Assembly: GCF_030711405.1 (NCBI RefSeq)
Contig: NZ_JAULSI010000044.1
Location: 1 to 35,359, forward strand
Direction: 5' to 3'
DNA from: Massilia brevitalea
GTDB lineage: Bacteria > Pseudomonadota > Gammaproteobacteria > Burkholderiales > Burkholderiaceae_D
Length of the DNA: 35,359 nucleotides
Positions 15,799 to 23,269 of this stretch are shown here, in pieces. The notes under the pieces are model-generated. The model searched no databases, was not told the origin of the DNA, and saw only the letters and a list, made by a program, of their open reading frames with translations. How positions within the stretch are numbered: the first letter of the stretch is position 1; every line of letters begins with the position of its first letter. Position numbers and translations under genes: made by a program.

Positions 15799-16392
15799 CT
15801 AGAGGTCGGCCGGGGTGTCGATGTCGCGGAATATCCCGGGGTCGTCGACCTCGACTTCGCGCACCGGCATCGATTTGAGCAGCGCACGCGCGCCATGCTC
15901 GCCTTCCAGCGCCAGTAACGCCGGCAGGTGCGCTGCGCCAAAGGCCACCGGGTTGCCGCGCCGCCCGGCGTGCACTGGCGCCGCGATGTCCGCGCCATCG
16001 GCCAGGGCAGCGAGCAGCGCCCGCATCGTCGCGGGAGAAACGAAAGGCATGTCGCCCAGCGCCACCAGCCAGGCATCGGCGGCAGGCAGCGAGTGGCGGA
16101 TGGCATGCACGAGGGACGCTGCCATGCCGCTGTCGGCGTCAGGACACAGCGTGACCTCGACGCCCAGCCCGCGCAGGAGATCGGCGACGCCGCCGTCCGA
16201 AGGCGGCACCACCGCGATCACGCGCGGCACGACGGACAACAGCGCACGCGCGCTGGCCACCACCACCGGCTCGCCATCGGGCAGCAACTGCAGCAGCTTG
16301 TTGTGTTCGCCCAGCGGATCGAAGCGCCGGCCCCGGCCCGCAGCCAGCAAAATCCCGGCGACATTCGCGGCTACATTCCCTGCGACATTCAT
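15799..16392 (-). CDS. MobA/MocA-like nucleotidyltransferase
   Basis: A 197-residue protein of the MobA-like NTP transferase fold. The N-terminal nucleotide-binding loop is VAGILLAAGRGRRFD, followed by a lysine in GEHNKLLQ, the metal-binding LVALGDMPFVSPATM, and HAGRRGNPVAFG. MocA-type members attach cytosine to molybdopterin to make the cofactor used by xanthine-oxidase-family hydroxylases. Its ATG overlaps the stop codon of the IorA-like gene (ATGA), so the two are coupled, which supports a molybdenum-cofactor role here. The first 12 residues contain an unusual AGNVAANVAG repeat. MocA-like is inferred from context; a generic nucleotidyltransferase is possible. Confidence 0.85.
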   Translation of the reverse strand: MNVAGNVAANVAGILLAAGRGRRFDPLGEHNKLLQLLPDGEPVVVASARALLSVVPRVIAVVPPSDGGVADLLRGLGVEVTLCPDADSGMAASLVHAIRHSLPAADAWLVALGDMPFVSPATMRALLAALADGADIAAPVHAGRRGNPVAFGAAHLPALLALEGEHGARALLKSMPVREVEVDDPGIFRDIDTPADL

Positions 16393-16847
16393 GCCAGCGT
16401 CTGCGCGGCATCCTTGATGGCCGCGCGGATCCGCTGGTAGGTGCCGCAGCGGCAGATGTTCCCGCTCATGGCGTTGTCGATGTCGGCGTCGCTCGGCGCC
16501 TTGTTGGTGCGCAGCAGCGCGGTGGCGCTCATCACCTGCCCGCTCTGGCAATAGCCGCATTGCGGCACGTCGTGGCGTATCCAGGCGTCCTGCACGGCCT
16601 TGCCGACCGGGTCGCCGGCCATCGCTTCGATGGTGGTGATCTTCAAACCGGCGGCGGCCGAGACCGGCGTGATGCAGGAGCGGATCGGCGCGCCTTCCAG
16701 GTGCACGGTGCAGGCGCCGCACAAGGCGGCGCCGCAGCCGAACTTGGTACCGGTCAGGTCCAGATTGTCGCGCAGGGCCCAGAGGATGGGCGTAGACGGA
16801 TCGGCATCGACCTGCAGGTCGCGCCCGTTGATGTTGAGTTGGACCAT
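16389..16847 (-). CDS. (2Fe-2S)-binding subunit, isoquinoline 1-oxidoreductase alpha-like
   Basis: A 152-residue protein matching small subunits of molybdenum hydroxylases (IorA type) in length and motifs. The plant-ferredoxin cluster is in GTKFGCGAALCGACTVHLEG plus a later RSC. The second cluster is in QCGYCQSGQVMSA and NICRCGTY. It passes electrons from the molybdopterin subunit through two 2Fe-2S clusters. The catalytic large subunit (IorB-like) normally sits next to it, but here the next gene is the nucleotidyltransferase with a 4-base overlap, and upstream lies dsbC. The ATG at 16847 gives MVQLNINGRDL, the usual start. The substrate is unknown. Confidence 0.9.
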   Translation of the reverse strand: MVQLNINGRDLQVDADPSTPILWALRDNLDLTGTKFGCGAALCGACTVHLEGAPIRSCITPVSAAAGLKITTIEAMAGDPVGKAVQDAWIRHDVPQCGYCQSGQVMSATALLRTNKAPSDADIDNAMSGNICRCGTYQRIRAAIKDAAQTLA

Positions 16848-16868
16848 GCCGCCCTGCTCCCGATCATG

Positions 16869-16886
16869 GCTAAACAAATGTTTAGC
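16869..16886. promoter_or_regulatory. Palindromic operator-like site upstream of the IorA-like gene
   Basis: GCTAAACA and TGTTTAGC are perfect 8-bp arms around a central AA. The site lies 21 bp before the ATG of the 2Fe-2S gene and just downstream of a -10-like TTATAC. AT-rich palindromes of this size are typical binding sites for TetR-type repressors. No TetR gene is in the window, so the regulator is unknown. Confidence 0.5.
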
Positions 16887-16901
16887 CCGTATAACTAATG
16901 T

Positions 16902-17618
16902 TTATTTCAACGATTCCAGCTTCGCTTCCAGCGTCTTCAGGTCGACCGCGCCCGGGATGCGGCTGCCGTCGGTGAAGAAGATGGCCGGCGTGCCCTGGAT
17001 GTTCAGCTTGTGGCCCAGCTCCACGACCTTGTCGTTCGGCGTGACGCAGCTGTCGGGGGTCGCCGCCGGCACCTTGCCGTTGATCATCCAATCGTCCCAG
17101 GCCTTGACCCGGTCCGACGCGCACCAGATGTTCTTCGATTTTTCGAAGGAATCCGGCGACAGGATGTTGTACATGAAGGTATAGATGGTGACGTTGTCCA
17201 GCTGGGCCAGCGTGGTCTGGCGCAGGCGCTTGCAGTAGCCGCAGTTCGGGTCTTCGAACACGGCGATCACGCGCTTGCCGTCGCCCTTCACCTGCTTGAG
17301 CGCCATGTCCAGCGGCAGGTCGGAGAACTTGACCTTGTTCAGCTGGTCGATGCGCTCGCGGGTCAGGTTCTTCGAGCTCTTGGCGTCGAACACCTGGCCG
17401 ATGAACAGGTACTCGGCTTTCTTGTCGGTGTACAGGATGTCGCCGCCGACGCGCAGCTCGTACAGGCCGCTGTACGGCGTTTCCTTGATCGAATCGATCT
17501 TGGCGCCGCCCAGGCGCGGCTCGATATTCTTGCGGATCGCGGTTTCGGTGTTCTGGGCATCGACACAACCCGCAATCAGGCCCGTCGCCAGCAGTACGGC
17601 GACCTTGGTTTTTAACAT
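16902..17618 (-). CDS. DsbC/DsbG-like thiol:disulfide interchange protein
   Basis: A 238-residue exported protein with the DsbC layout: signal sequence, N-terminal dimerisation domain (about residues 25-90, containing YLFIGQVFD), linker helix, and a thioredoxin fold with active site EDPNCGYCKRL. The C-terminal IQGTPAIFFTDG carries the cis-proline. DsbC isomerises wrong disulfides in the periplasm. The signal peptide ends in LIAGC, which reads as a lipobox (Cys18), so the protein may be lipid-anchored; ordinary cleavage after VDA is the alternative. The ATG at 17618 is used; a GTG three bases earlier sits slightly better relative to AAGGAA. It lies 21 bp after the flavin hydroxylase gene and is probably in the same operon. 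Confidence 0.9.
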   Translation of the reverse strand: MLKTKVAVLLATGLIAGCVDAQNTETAIRKNIEPRLGGAKIDSIKETPYSGLYELRVGGDILYTDKKAEYLFIGQVFDAKSSKNLTRERIDQLNKVKFSDLPLDMALKQVKGDGKRVIAVFEDPNCGYCKRLRQTTLAQLDNVTIYTFMYNILSPDSFEKSKNIWCASDRVKAWDDWMINGKVPAATPDSCVTPNDKVVELGHKLNIQGTPAIFFTDGSRIPGAVDLKTLEAKLESLK

Positions 17619-17639
17619 CACGTTGAATTCCTTAGAAAA

Positions 17640-18902
17640 TTACTTGCCGATGGCATGCGCCATCAGGCGCCTTTTCACGAAGGGCAGCTTGTCGAGCAAG
17701 TCCAGGCCCAGGTTGCGCACCACGCGCACGGGTTCGAGGTTCGCGCCGAACAGGCGCTCCAGGCCGTCGGTGGCCAGCTGCATCAAGAGCACGTCTTCCT
17801 TGCGCGCACGCGCATACCGCGCCAGCACGCGCTCGTCGCCGACCGCGCGGTGTTCCTCGCGCTCGCCGATCACGCGCAGTAAGTCGACCACGTCGCCGAA
17901 GCCCAGGTTCATGCCGTGCCCGGCCAGCGGATGTACGGCGTGCGCCGCGTCGCCGACCAGCGCCACGTGCGGCGCTACCAGCGCATGCGGACGCACCAGC
18001 GCCAGCGGCACTGTTTTCACGGCTTCCGGCTGCAGTGGCTTGAGGGCGCCGAGCGGCTCGTCGGCATATTCGCACAGGCGAATCGCCAGCTCGCCGAGCG
18101 ATTCTTCCATCAGCGTCGCGGCCAGGGTCTCCGGCGCCGACCATACCAGCGACACCTTGTTGCCCGGCAGCGGCAGCAGCGCCACGATGCCGTCCTTGCA
18201 GGTGAACCACTGGTGGGCCACGCCGTGGTGCGGTTTTTCGCAGGCAAAATTGGTGACGATCGCGCGCTGGTGGTAGGAGCGGTAGTCGATGCCGATGTCG
18301 CACTGCCCGCGCACCCAGGAATCGCGGCCGTCGGCGCCGACCACCAACTTGGCGTCGAGCCTGCGGCCGTCTTCCAGCTCGACTTGCGCGCCTTCCGGGC
18401 CGCAGGTCAGCCGGCTGGCGCTGCCGCTGACGACCTGCACGTTGTGCGCGAACTTCAGCGCCGCATCCAGCGCCTGGTTGAGGTTGCTGTCCTCGACGAT
18501 CCAGGCCAGGGCGCCGGTGTGGGCGCCAAAGGCGTCGAAGCCGAGCTTGCCGCCGGGGTTGCCGCCCGCGTCGCCACCTTCCTTGCCATCGCCATTCACC
18601 GCCATTGCATCCACCGGCGCAATGCGCGCCGCGTCCATTGCGCCCCACACCTTCAGCGCCGACAGCAAATCGTGGGCCGTGTGGTTCAGGGCGTAGACGC
18701 GCACGTCCCAGGGCCGTTCCGTGCCCGGCGCGAACGTCGGCGCCGCCTCTTCCGCCGCCAGGCGCGGCGCCGGCACCAGCAGGGTGACGCTATGCCCGGC
18801 CTGGGCAAAACCGAGGGCCGCGGTCTTGGCAATGGCGCCATTGCCGACGATGCAGACATCGCTGACGCGGGATTGTGCAGTGGAAGAATGTGGTGTCGTC
18901 AT
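17640..18902 (-). CDS. UbiH/UbiF/COQ6-family FAD-dependent hydroxylase
   Basis: A 420-residue flavoprotein monooxygenase. The N-terminal Rossmann segment is CIVGNGAIAKTAALGFAQAG, the DG motif is VVGADGRDSWVRG, and the C-terminal FAD motif is LVGDAAHAVHPLAGHGMNLGFGD, typical of ubiquinone-pathway hydroxylases. These enzymes add hydroxyl groups to the ubiquinone ring. Which ring position is modified cannot be told from sequence alone. A Gly/Asp-rich insertion (DGKEGGDAGGNPGG, about residues 104-117) is unusual. The start at 18902 is preferred; an ATG nine bases upstream is possible, and TATAAT overlaps this region on the same strand, so the message may have almost no leader. dsbC follows after a 21-bp gap. 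Confidence 0.9.
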   Translation of the reverse strand: MTTPHSSTAQSRVSDVCIVGNGAIAKTAALGFAQAGHSVTLLVPAPRLAAEEAAPTFAPGTERPWDVRVYALNHTAHDLLSALKVWGAMDAARIAPVDAMAVNGDGKEGGDAGGNPGGKLGFDAFGAHTGALAWIVEDSNLNQALDAALKFAHNVQVVSGSASRLTCGPEGAQVELEDGRRLDAKLVVGADGRDSWVRGQCDIGIDYRSYHQRAIVTNFACEKPHHGVAHQWFTCKDGIVALLPLPGNKVSLVWSAPETLAATLMEESLGELAIRLCEYADEPLGALKPLQPEAVKTVPLALVRPHALVAPHVALVGDAAHAVHPLAGHGMNLGFGDVVDLLRVIGEREEHRAVGDERVLARYARARKEDVLLMQLATDGLERLFGANLEPVRVVRNLGLDLLDKLPFVKRRLMAHAIGK

Positions 18903-18981
18903 GCCAGGCATTATATAGCGGCATCCTTCCGGCACGCCGCGGGCCGCCACCAGGGCGTCAAAAGAAAGTTGCAAGTGGGAC

Positions 18982-19010
18982 TTGCAGAGCCGCGAGGCGC
19001 TGGCTATAAT
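18982..19010 (+). promoter_or_regulatory. tRNA-Phe promoter
   Basis: TTGCAG (18982-18987) and TATAAT (19005-19010) are separated by 17 bp, a near-perfect sigma-70 promoter. The expected start is around 19017, six bases before the tRNA. Confidence 0.8.
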
Positions 19011-19022
19011 CATGCCTCTCTT

Positions 19023-19098
19023 GGCCTGGTAGCTCAGTTGGTAGAGCAGAGGATTGAAAATCCTTGTGTCGGTGGTTCGATTCCGCCCCGGGCCACCA
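19023..19098 (+). tRNA. tRNA-Phe (anticodon GAA), copy 1
   Basis: A 76-nt cloverleaf. The acceptor stem GGCCTGG pairs with CCGGGCC (one G-T pair), the D arm contains AGCTCAGTTGGTAGAGC, the anticodon loop is TTGAAAA with GAA, the T arm contains GGTTCGATTCC, and CCA is encoded. A strong promoter lies upstream and an intrinsic terminator downstream, so it is a single-gene unit. An identical copy lies at 35137-35212. Confidence 0.97.
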
Positions 19099-19128
19099 AG
19101 AATTCAGCATTGCGAAAGCAGTGCAAGC

Positions 19129-19156
19129 AAAAACGCCACCTTCGGGTGGCGTTTTT
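19129..19156 (+). terminator. Intrinsic terminator after tRNA-Phe copy 1
   Basis: ACGCCACC and GGTGGCGT form an 8-bp GC-rich stem closed by a TTCG tetraloop, followed by a T run and preceded by a matching A run. The A run lets it work in both directions. Confidence 0.9.
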
Positions 19157-19292
19157 GTTTTCTATTGCTACTTGCTTCAATACATTCCGTCACACATGCA
19201 TCCGGTGATTTCTGGTGCGCCGTAAAAAACAGCGTTCGTGATACTTTAAAACGCAAATACGGTCTATCGGACGAATGTTTATTGGAGCAAGC

Positions 19293-19655
19293 ATGTCAAA
19301 ACAAGCAGGCACCGGTGATGAGGATGCAGCCCAGCGCGAGACGGTCGCGGAGTTCAAGCAGGCGGTGAACATGACGCCAGCCCAACTGGAGAAGTGGCTT
19401 GATACTGAGGACTCCAAGCGTGTCGGCCAGAAGCACGGCAATGGCGAATCGACCGGACACCAGTCCGGACGCCGCATCGTCGAACTGTTGCACCGGCACG
19501 CCCAGGACTTGAGTGCAGAGGACATCGCGCACATGCGCAAGGTGATCGGGTACATCCACCGGCACCTGGCACAGGGGCCTACCAAAAGCGATCCGGCATC
19601 GAGCGATTGGCGCTATTCGCTGATGAACTGGGGCCACGATCCCGAGAAAAAGTAA
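19293..19655 (+). CDS. DUF3140 domain protein
   Basis: A 120-residue soluble, charged protein. It matches what I recall of DUF3140: FKQAVNMTPAQLEKWLDTEDSKRVGQ, a central SGRRIVELL helix, HMRKVIGYIHRHLAQGP, and the terminal WRYSLMNWGHDP. No biochemical function is known to me; family members occur in soil bacteria and some fungi. The ATG at 19293 is chosen because GGAG lies five bases upstream and it removes a poorly supported six-residue extension. The 100 bp upstream are more AT-rich than the surroundings. It lies right after a tRNA gene, a common place for acquired genes, and converges on the FDFG-motif protein gene. Confidence 0.82.
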   Translation: MSKQAGTGDEDAAQRETVAEFKQAVNMTPAQLEKWLDTEDSKRVGQKHGNGESTGHQSGRRIVELLHRHAQDLSAEDIAHMRKVIGYIHRHLAQGPTKSDPASSDWRYSLMNWGHDPEKK

Positions 19656-19689
19656 GCCTGCTATCGAGGCCTTGCGCTGCTCTTCGCAC

Positions 19690-20571
19690 TCAAGCGCCGC
19701 CTTGCGCCTGCGCCATCTCCAGCGCCGGCAAGGTCACCGTCAGGAACGATGACACCTGCGCGATCAGGTCGGCGGCCTGCTGGCGCACCTGCCCCATCTG
19801 CAAGATCGACAGCTCGGCCTGGCGCACCGCCTGCCCTATCAATGTGCGGCGCTGCGTGAGCGTATCGAGCAAGGCGGCATCCGGCGAATTGGCGGCAAGC
19901 GCCGCCACCACGGCCAGCACTGCCCCATGCAAGCCCAGGTTCTGCGCCGACGCTTCCAGATTGCGCATGGCGACCTCGCTGTCGGCCATCAGTTGCAGCA
20001 ACTGGGCACGCGACGAGGTCAGCGTTTGCTTGTAGTGGGCCGGCGGCAGCGGGCGGCGGAACAGCTTGCCGAACATGCCGGTCGGCTCCCGCGTGCTTTC
20101 CAGCGCGGCATCGAGCAGCGCGGGCACGCCCATCCGGGTGAATTTCAGGACCAGCTCGGTGATGGGCTGGAGCAGCGCGGCCTGCTCCAGCAGGGGTTCT
20201 TCCGCCCAGTCCGTGACCAGCGCCAGCTTGACCGGCAGGATGCGCCGGAACAGGATGGCGAAGCGCCCTTCCGCGTGCGCGAACAGGGTTGGATAGTCGG
20301 CGCGGGCGGTGGCCAGGGCGTCGCGCACTGCCGGGTGATCTTCGCTGTCGAACAGCGCCGCGGGTACAACTTTCGCGGTCATGCCTGAACTTGCCGGCGC
20401 CACAGGAACGTCATCAAAGGACAATGCCCTGGGCGGACCACTGGCGGGCGGCGCGGCTTCCTGGGCTTCGCCAAAGTCCAAGGCGCGCGGCGCCACCGGC
20501 GGGATGGCAGCCTCGACAGCAGGCTGGGCATCGGCGCCGAAATCGAAGGCCTTGGGCTTCTGGTCGGTCAT
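19690..20571 (-). CDS. Unrecognised protein with N-terminal FDFG-like repeats, in Ter/TelA cluster
   Basis: A 293-residue protein with two parts. Residues 1-65 are Ala/Pro-rich and likely disordered, and carry three copies of a short motif: KAFDFGA (7-13), RALDFGE (29-35) and RALSFDD (48-54). Residues 70-293 look mainly alpha-helical, with a FAILFRRILPVKLALV segment and a helical, Gln-rich C-terminus that could form coiled coils. No enzyme motif is visible and I do not recognise a family. It is the last gene of a leftward unit after TelA and TerD, 50 bp from TerD, so it probably belongs to that stress system. The repeats could be docking motifs for TerD or TelA; this is inference. Confidence 0.7.
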   Translation of the reverse strand: MTDQKPKAFDFGADAQPAVEAAIPPVAPRALDFGEAQEAAPPASGPPRALSFDDVPVAPASSGMTAKVVPAALFDSEDHPAVRDALATARADYPTLFAHAEGRFAILFRRILPVKLALVTDWAEEPLLEQAALLQPITELVLKFTRMGVPALLDAALESTREPTGMFGKLFRRPLPPAHYKQTLTSSRAQLLQLMADSEVAMRNLEASAQNLGLHGAVLAVVAALAANSPDAALLDTLTQRRTLIGQAVRQAELSILQMGQVRQQAADLIAQVSSFLTVTLPALEMAQAQGGA

Positions 20572-20621
20572 CGGTCTTCAGCGTATGCCATGCGCGCTTC
20601 GAACGAGCCGGCAGCGCATCC

Positions 20622-21209
20622 TCAGACGGTACCGCCCAGTTTGCGGATAAAAGTCGCCAGGTTCAGCTTGAAGCCGGCGCCGACGGCGTGGAAGCGCCAT
20701 TCGCCATCGCGGCGGTACAGCGAGCCGAACTGCAGCGCGGTCTTGTCCGAGTAGTCTTCGCTCAGGTCGTACTGCGCGATCGCCTCGCCCGTCTCGTCGT
20801 TGTACACCTTCACGTAGGCGCCGGAGACGCGGCCGAAGTTCTGCTTGCGCACCTCGGCGTCGTGGATGGTGACCACGATCGGCATCTCCATTACCGCCGG
20901 GTCGACCCGGGCCAGGTCGACGGTGATGACTTCGTCGTCGCCGTCCTTGTCGCCGGTGCGGTTGTCGCCCGAGTGCACTACCGCGCCATCCGGCGAGGTC
21001 GTGTGGTTGTAGTAGACGAAGTGGGCGTTGCTGATCATGACCGGGTTGTCGTCGGCGTCCTTGCGGCACAGGAATACCGACGAATCGAGGTCGAAGGCCT
21101 GGCCGTCGGCCGCATTGACTTTCCAGCCCAGGCCGATGCGCACGCGCTTCAGGCCCGGTGCGGTTTTTTCGAGGTTGATGCGATGGCCGGTTTCGAGCAT
21201 CGTCGACAT
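20622..21209 (-). CDS. TerD family protein (tellurium/stress response)
   Basis: A 195-residue protein of normal TerD length. Family marks are the early LKRVRIGLGWKV strand, FDLDSSVFL (40-47), YYNHTTSPDGAVVHSGDNRTG (66-86, discontinuous conservation) and DGDDE (89-93). The Asp-rich loops form the calcium-binding sites of this fold. TerD proteins are linked to tellurite, phage and oxidative-stress resistance at the inner face of the membrane; the mechanism is not settled. AAGGAAG lies just before the ATG. It sits 51 bp after the TelA gene. TerA, TerB, TerC and TerZ are absent, so this is a reduced set. Confidence 0.93.
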   Translation of the reverse strand: MSTMLETGHRINLEKTAPGLKRVRIGLGWKVNAADGQAFDLDSSVFLCRKDADDNPVMISNAHFVYYNHTTSPDGAVVHSGDNRTGDKDGDDEVITVDLARVDPAVMEMPIVVTIHDAEVRKQNFGRVSGAYVKVYNDETGEAIAQYDLSEDYSDKTALQFGSLYRRDGEWRFHAVGAGFKLNLATFIRKLGGTV

Positions 21210-21260
21210 GGATTCTTCCTTTTTATCGTGAAATGGGTGGTGTTGCCAAGGAGCCGGGGA

Positions 21261-22391
21261 TCAGCCCACGGCCGGCGAGAAGCGGGCGATCAGATCGCGT
21301 TCCAGCTCCTGCAGTTTCGGCAGCTCGTCCTTGCGGCGCTGCTGGCCCTCGTTCGAAATCTGTTCGAGCTTGTCGAAGGCGGTGATTAGCTGGGCCTGCA
21401 CGTGCTGGGCGGTTTCCAGGCTGACCAGCGAACGCTGCTTGGCGCGCGCCACGGTCTCGGTATTTTCCAGAAGCATGTCGGCCTGGGCGCGGAAGGCGGC
21501 GTCGGTGGCGTCATACGCCGCATTCGCCACGGCCGCGCTCTGCTTGGCTTCCAGCTGCAGCAGATACAGCGAGAACACGTTGCGCCAGGCCGGGATCGAA
21601 ACGTTGACGATGTCGGTAAAGGTGTCGGTCAGCGCGCGCGCATTGTCCTGCGACAGGCGGATCTGCGGCACCATCTGCGTGGCCATCAGCATGGCGCGGC
21701 GCAGGTCGTCGATGCGCTTTTCCAGGCGCTCCAGACGGCGCTTGAGTTCGGTGGCCTGCTGGGCCTCGAAGGCGTTCACGGGCGCGGCCTGCTGCGCCAC
21801 CGCCAGGCGCAGGCGCTCGGCCCAGGCTTCGCCCTTCTTCACGTCGGCGTCCAGGCCCTGGTAATAGGTTTCCAGGCCCTTGTACATCTCGTCGAAATCC
21901 TGGATGCGCTTGCGGTGCAGGTTGGCATGGCGGCTCATCTCCCCAACCAGGGTGTCCATGCGCGATTCGACCATCTGGTACTGCGACAGCATCTTTTCCT
22001 TGACCGAGCCGAACATGCCCGTCACGCGCGACAGCAGGCCGCCCGAGCGCAGCTTGGCCGGGTCCAGGCCCTTCGAGGTGGCGATCAGCTCGTTCAGCTG
22101 GGTGCCGAACACGTCCGCATCCGAGGCACGCACCGTGCCGAGCAGCTTGGCCGATACCTTGGCCACGCCGGCGCCGGTGGAACCGCCCAGGGCCTCGATG
22201 GCCTTGTCGTCGATGCCGGAGATGTCGACCCGGACCTGCGGCGCCGGCGCCGGGGCCGTCTCGGGGCGCAAGGCCGGCAGCGCATCCATGCCGACCGGCG
22301 CCGACAGCGGCGGCAGCAAGGGCGCCGGCGCAGGTGCTGGCGCGGCGGAGGCGGCGTTCGCTTCGTCGTCGGAGGAGAACAGCGGTTTCAT
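21261..22391 (-). CDS. Toxic anion resistance protein, TelA/KlaA family
   Basis: A 376-residue protein. An acidic, Ala/Pro-rich N-terminus (1-52) precedes the TelA domain (about 70-370), which is almost all helical. Recognisable blocks are MFGSVKEKMLSQYQ, RIQDFDEMYKGLETYYQGL, KRIDDLRRAMLMATQMVPQIR and PAWRNVFSLYLLQLEAKQS. TelA proteins were named for plasmid tellurite resistance and often occur next to TerD proteins in chromosomal stress clusters. The ribosome-binding site AAGGAA lies before the ATG. The gene lies between DUF2058 and TerD on the same strand. A role in envelope or metal stress is family-based. Confidence 0.93.
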   Translation of the reverse strand: MKPLFSSDDEANAASAAPAPAPAPLLPPLSAPVGMDALPALRPETAPAPAPQVRVDISGIDDKAIEALGGSTGAGVAKVSAKLLGTVRASDADVFGTQLNELIATSKGLDPAKLRSGGLLSRVTGMFGSVKEKMLSQYQMVESRMDTLVGEMSRHANLHRKRIQDFDEMYKGLETYYQGLDADVKKGEAWAERLRLAVAQQAAPVNAFEAQQATELKRRLERLEKRIDDLRRAMLMATQMVPQIRLSQDNARALTDTFTDIVNVSIPAWRNVFSLYLLQLEAKQSAAVANAAYDATDAAFRAQADMLLENTETVARAKQRSLVSLETAQHVQAQLITAFDKLEQISNEGQQRRKDELPKLQELERDLIARFSPAVG

Positions 22392-22467
22392 AACATTCCT
22401 TCAGGTTGAAATGACAAGAATAGCTTACCACTGGACAACCCCGACAGGCGAGTTCCCGCCAGGGTGC

Positions 22468-23001
22468 TTACCACATCAGATCGTCGGGAATCTGGTAAGC
22501 CGCGTACGGGTCGTCCGGATCGACCTCGGCCGCCCGCTTCACCTGCACCACCAGCGCTGCGTCGCGCTGGGCGATCTTCTCGCCGATGATGCGCGGCACC
22601 AGCTCGGTGGCGTCGCCGATGCGCACGATCACGAGCCGCCCCGCCATCAGGTGCTCCTGCACCTTGTTCGACACGTGGATGCGTTCGATCTTGCTGTTGT
22701 GCGTGAAGTTATAGGCGATGTCGCCATTGCCCTTGGACTGGCGGTTCTTCTGCACCAGGTCGAGGATCTGCGCCATGATTGCCTTTTGCTGGGCGGCCGC
22801 GTCGCGCTGGGCATTCAGCTCGCGCGCGCGCTCGGCGTTCTTGCGCTGCAGCTCGGCCGCGGCCAGCTTGGCTTCGTCCACGCTTTGCGTGCCGTGCCGG
22901 CGGTCGATCTTTTGCTGCTTGCTCTTGTCCTGTTGGACCTGCTTGGCCTTGCCCTTGTTGACCAGGCCGGCCTTTAAAAATTGTTCCTGCAACGATGCCA
23001 T
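22468..23001 (-). CDS. DUF2058 protein, YaiL-like
   Basis: A 177-residue, highly charged protein beginning MASLQEQFLKAGLVNKGKAK, the standard YaiL/DUF2058 start. A long Lys/Gln/Arg/Ala helix (about residues 25-85) is followed by a small domain with YNFTHNSKIERIHV and LVIVRIGDATELVP. The family is described as nucleic-acid-associated, but its function is unclear. The ATG at 23001 is supported by GGAG about eight bases upstream; a 13-residue extension is open but lacks the family start. It lies 76 bp before the TelA gene on the same strand, so it may lead that unit or be separate. Confidence 0.9.
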   Translation of the reverse strand: MASLQEQFLKAGLVNKGKAKQVQQDKSKQQKIDRRHGTQSVDEAKLAAAELQRKNAERARELNAQRDAAAQQKAIMAQILDLVQKNRQSKGNGDIAYNFTHNSKIERIHVSNKVQEHLMAGRLVIVRIGDATELVPRIIGEKIAQRDAALVVQVKRAAEVDPDDPYAAYQIPDDLMW

Positions 23002-23269
23002 CTGTGGCGCTCCATCAATAAACGTCCGGCCGTCCGGCACGGATCATCCATAAGCATAGCAAATTGCCAGCCTCTTGCCGCCCCTCCTTCCATAGCACCG
23101 GCATGCTCTGTTAAACGCGCCCGGGCAGCCGGACACAGAGCGCATCATCGGCGCAACACCTGGCGCCGCCACGGGTGACAAGCGGTAAAAAACTGCGCTA
23201 CCATGTTGCGTTGCAGCAAAGTAAAGTGCTTTAAATCAACTCGCACTTGCTTGCATATGAAAGCAACAA

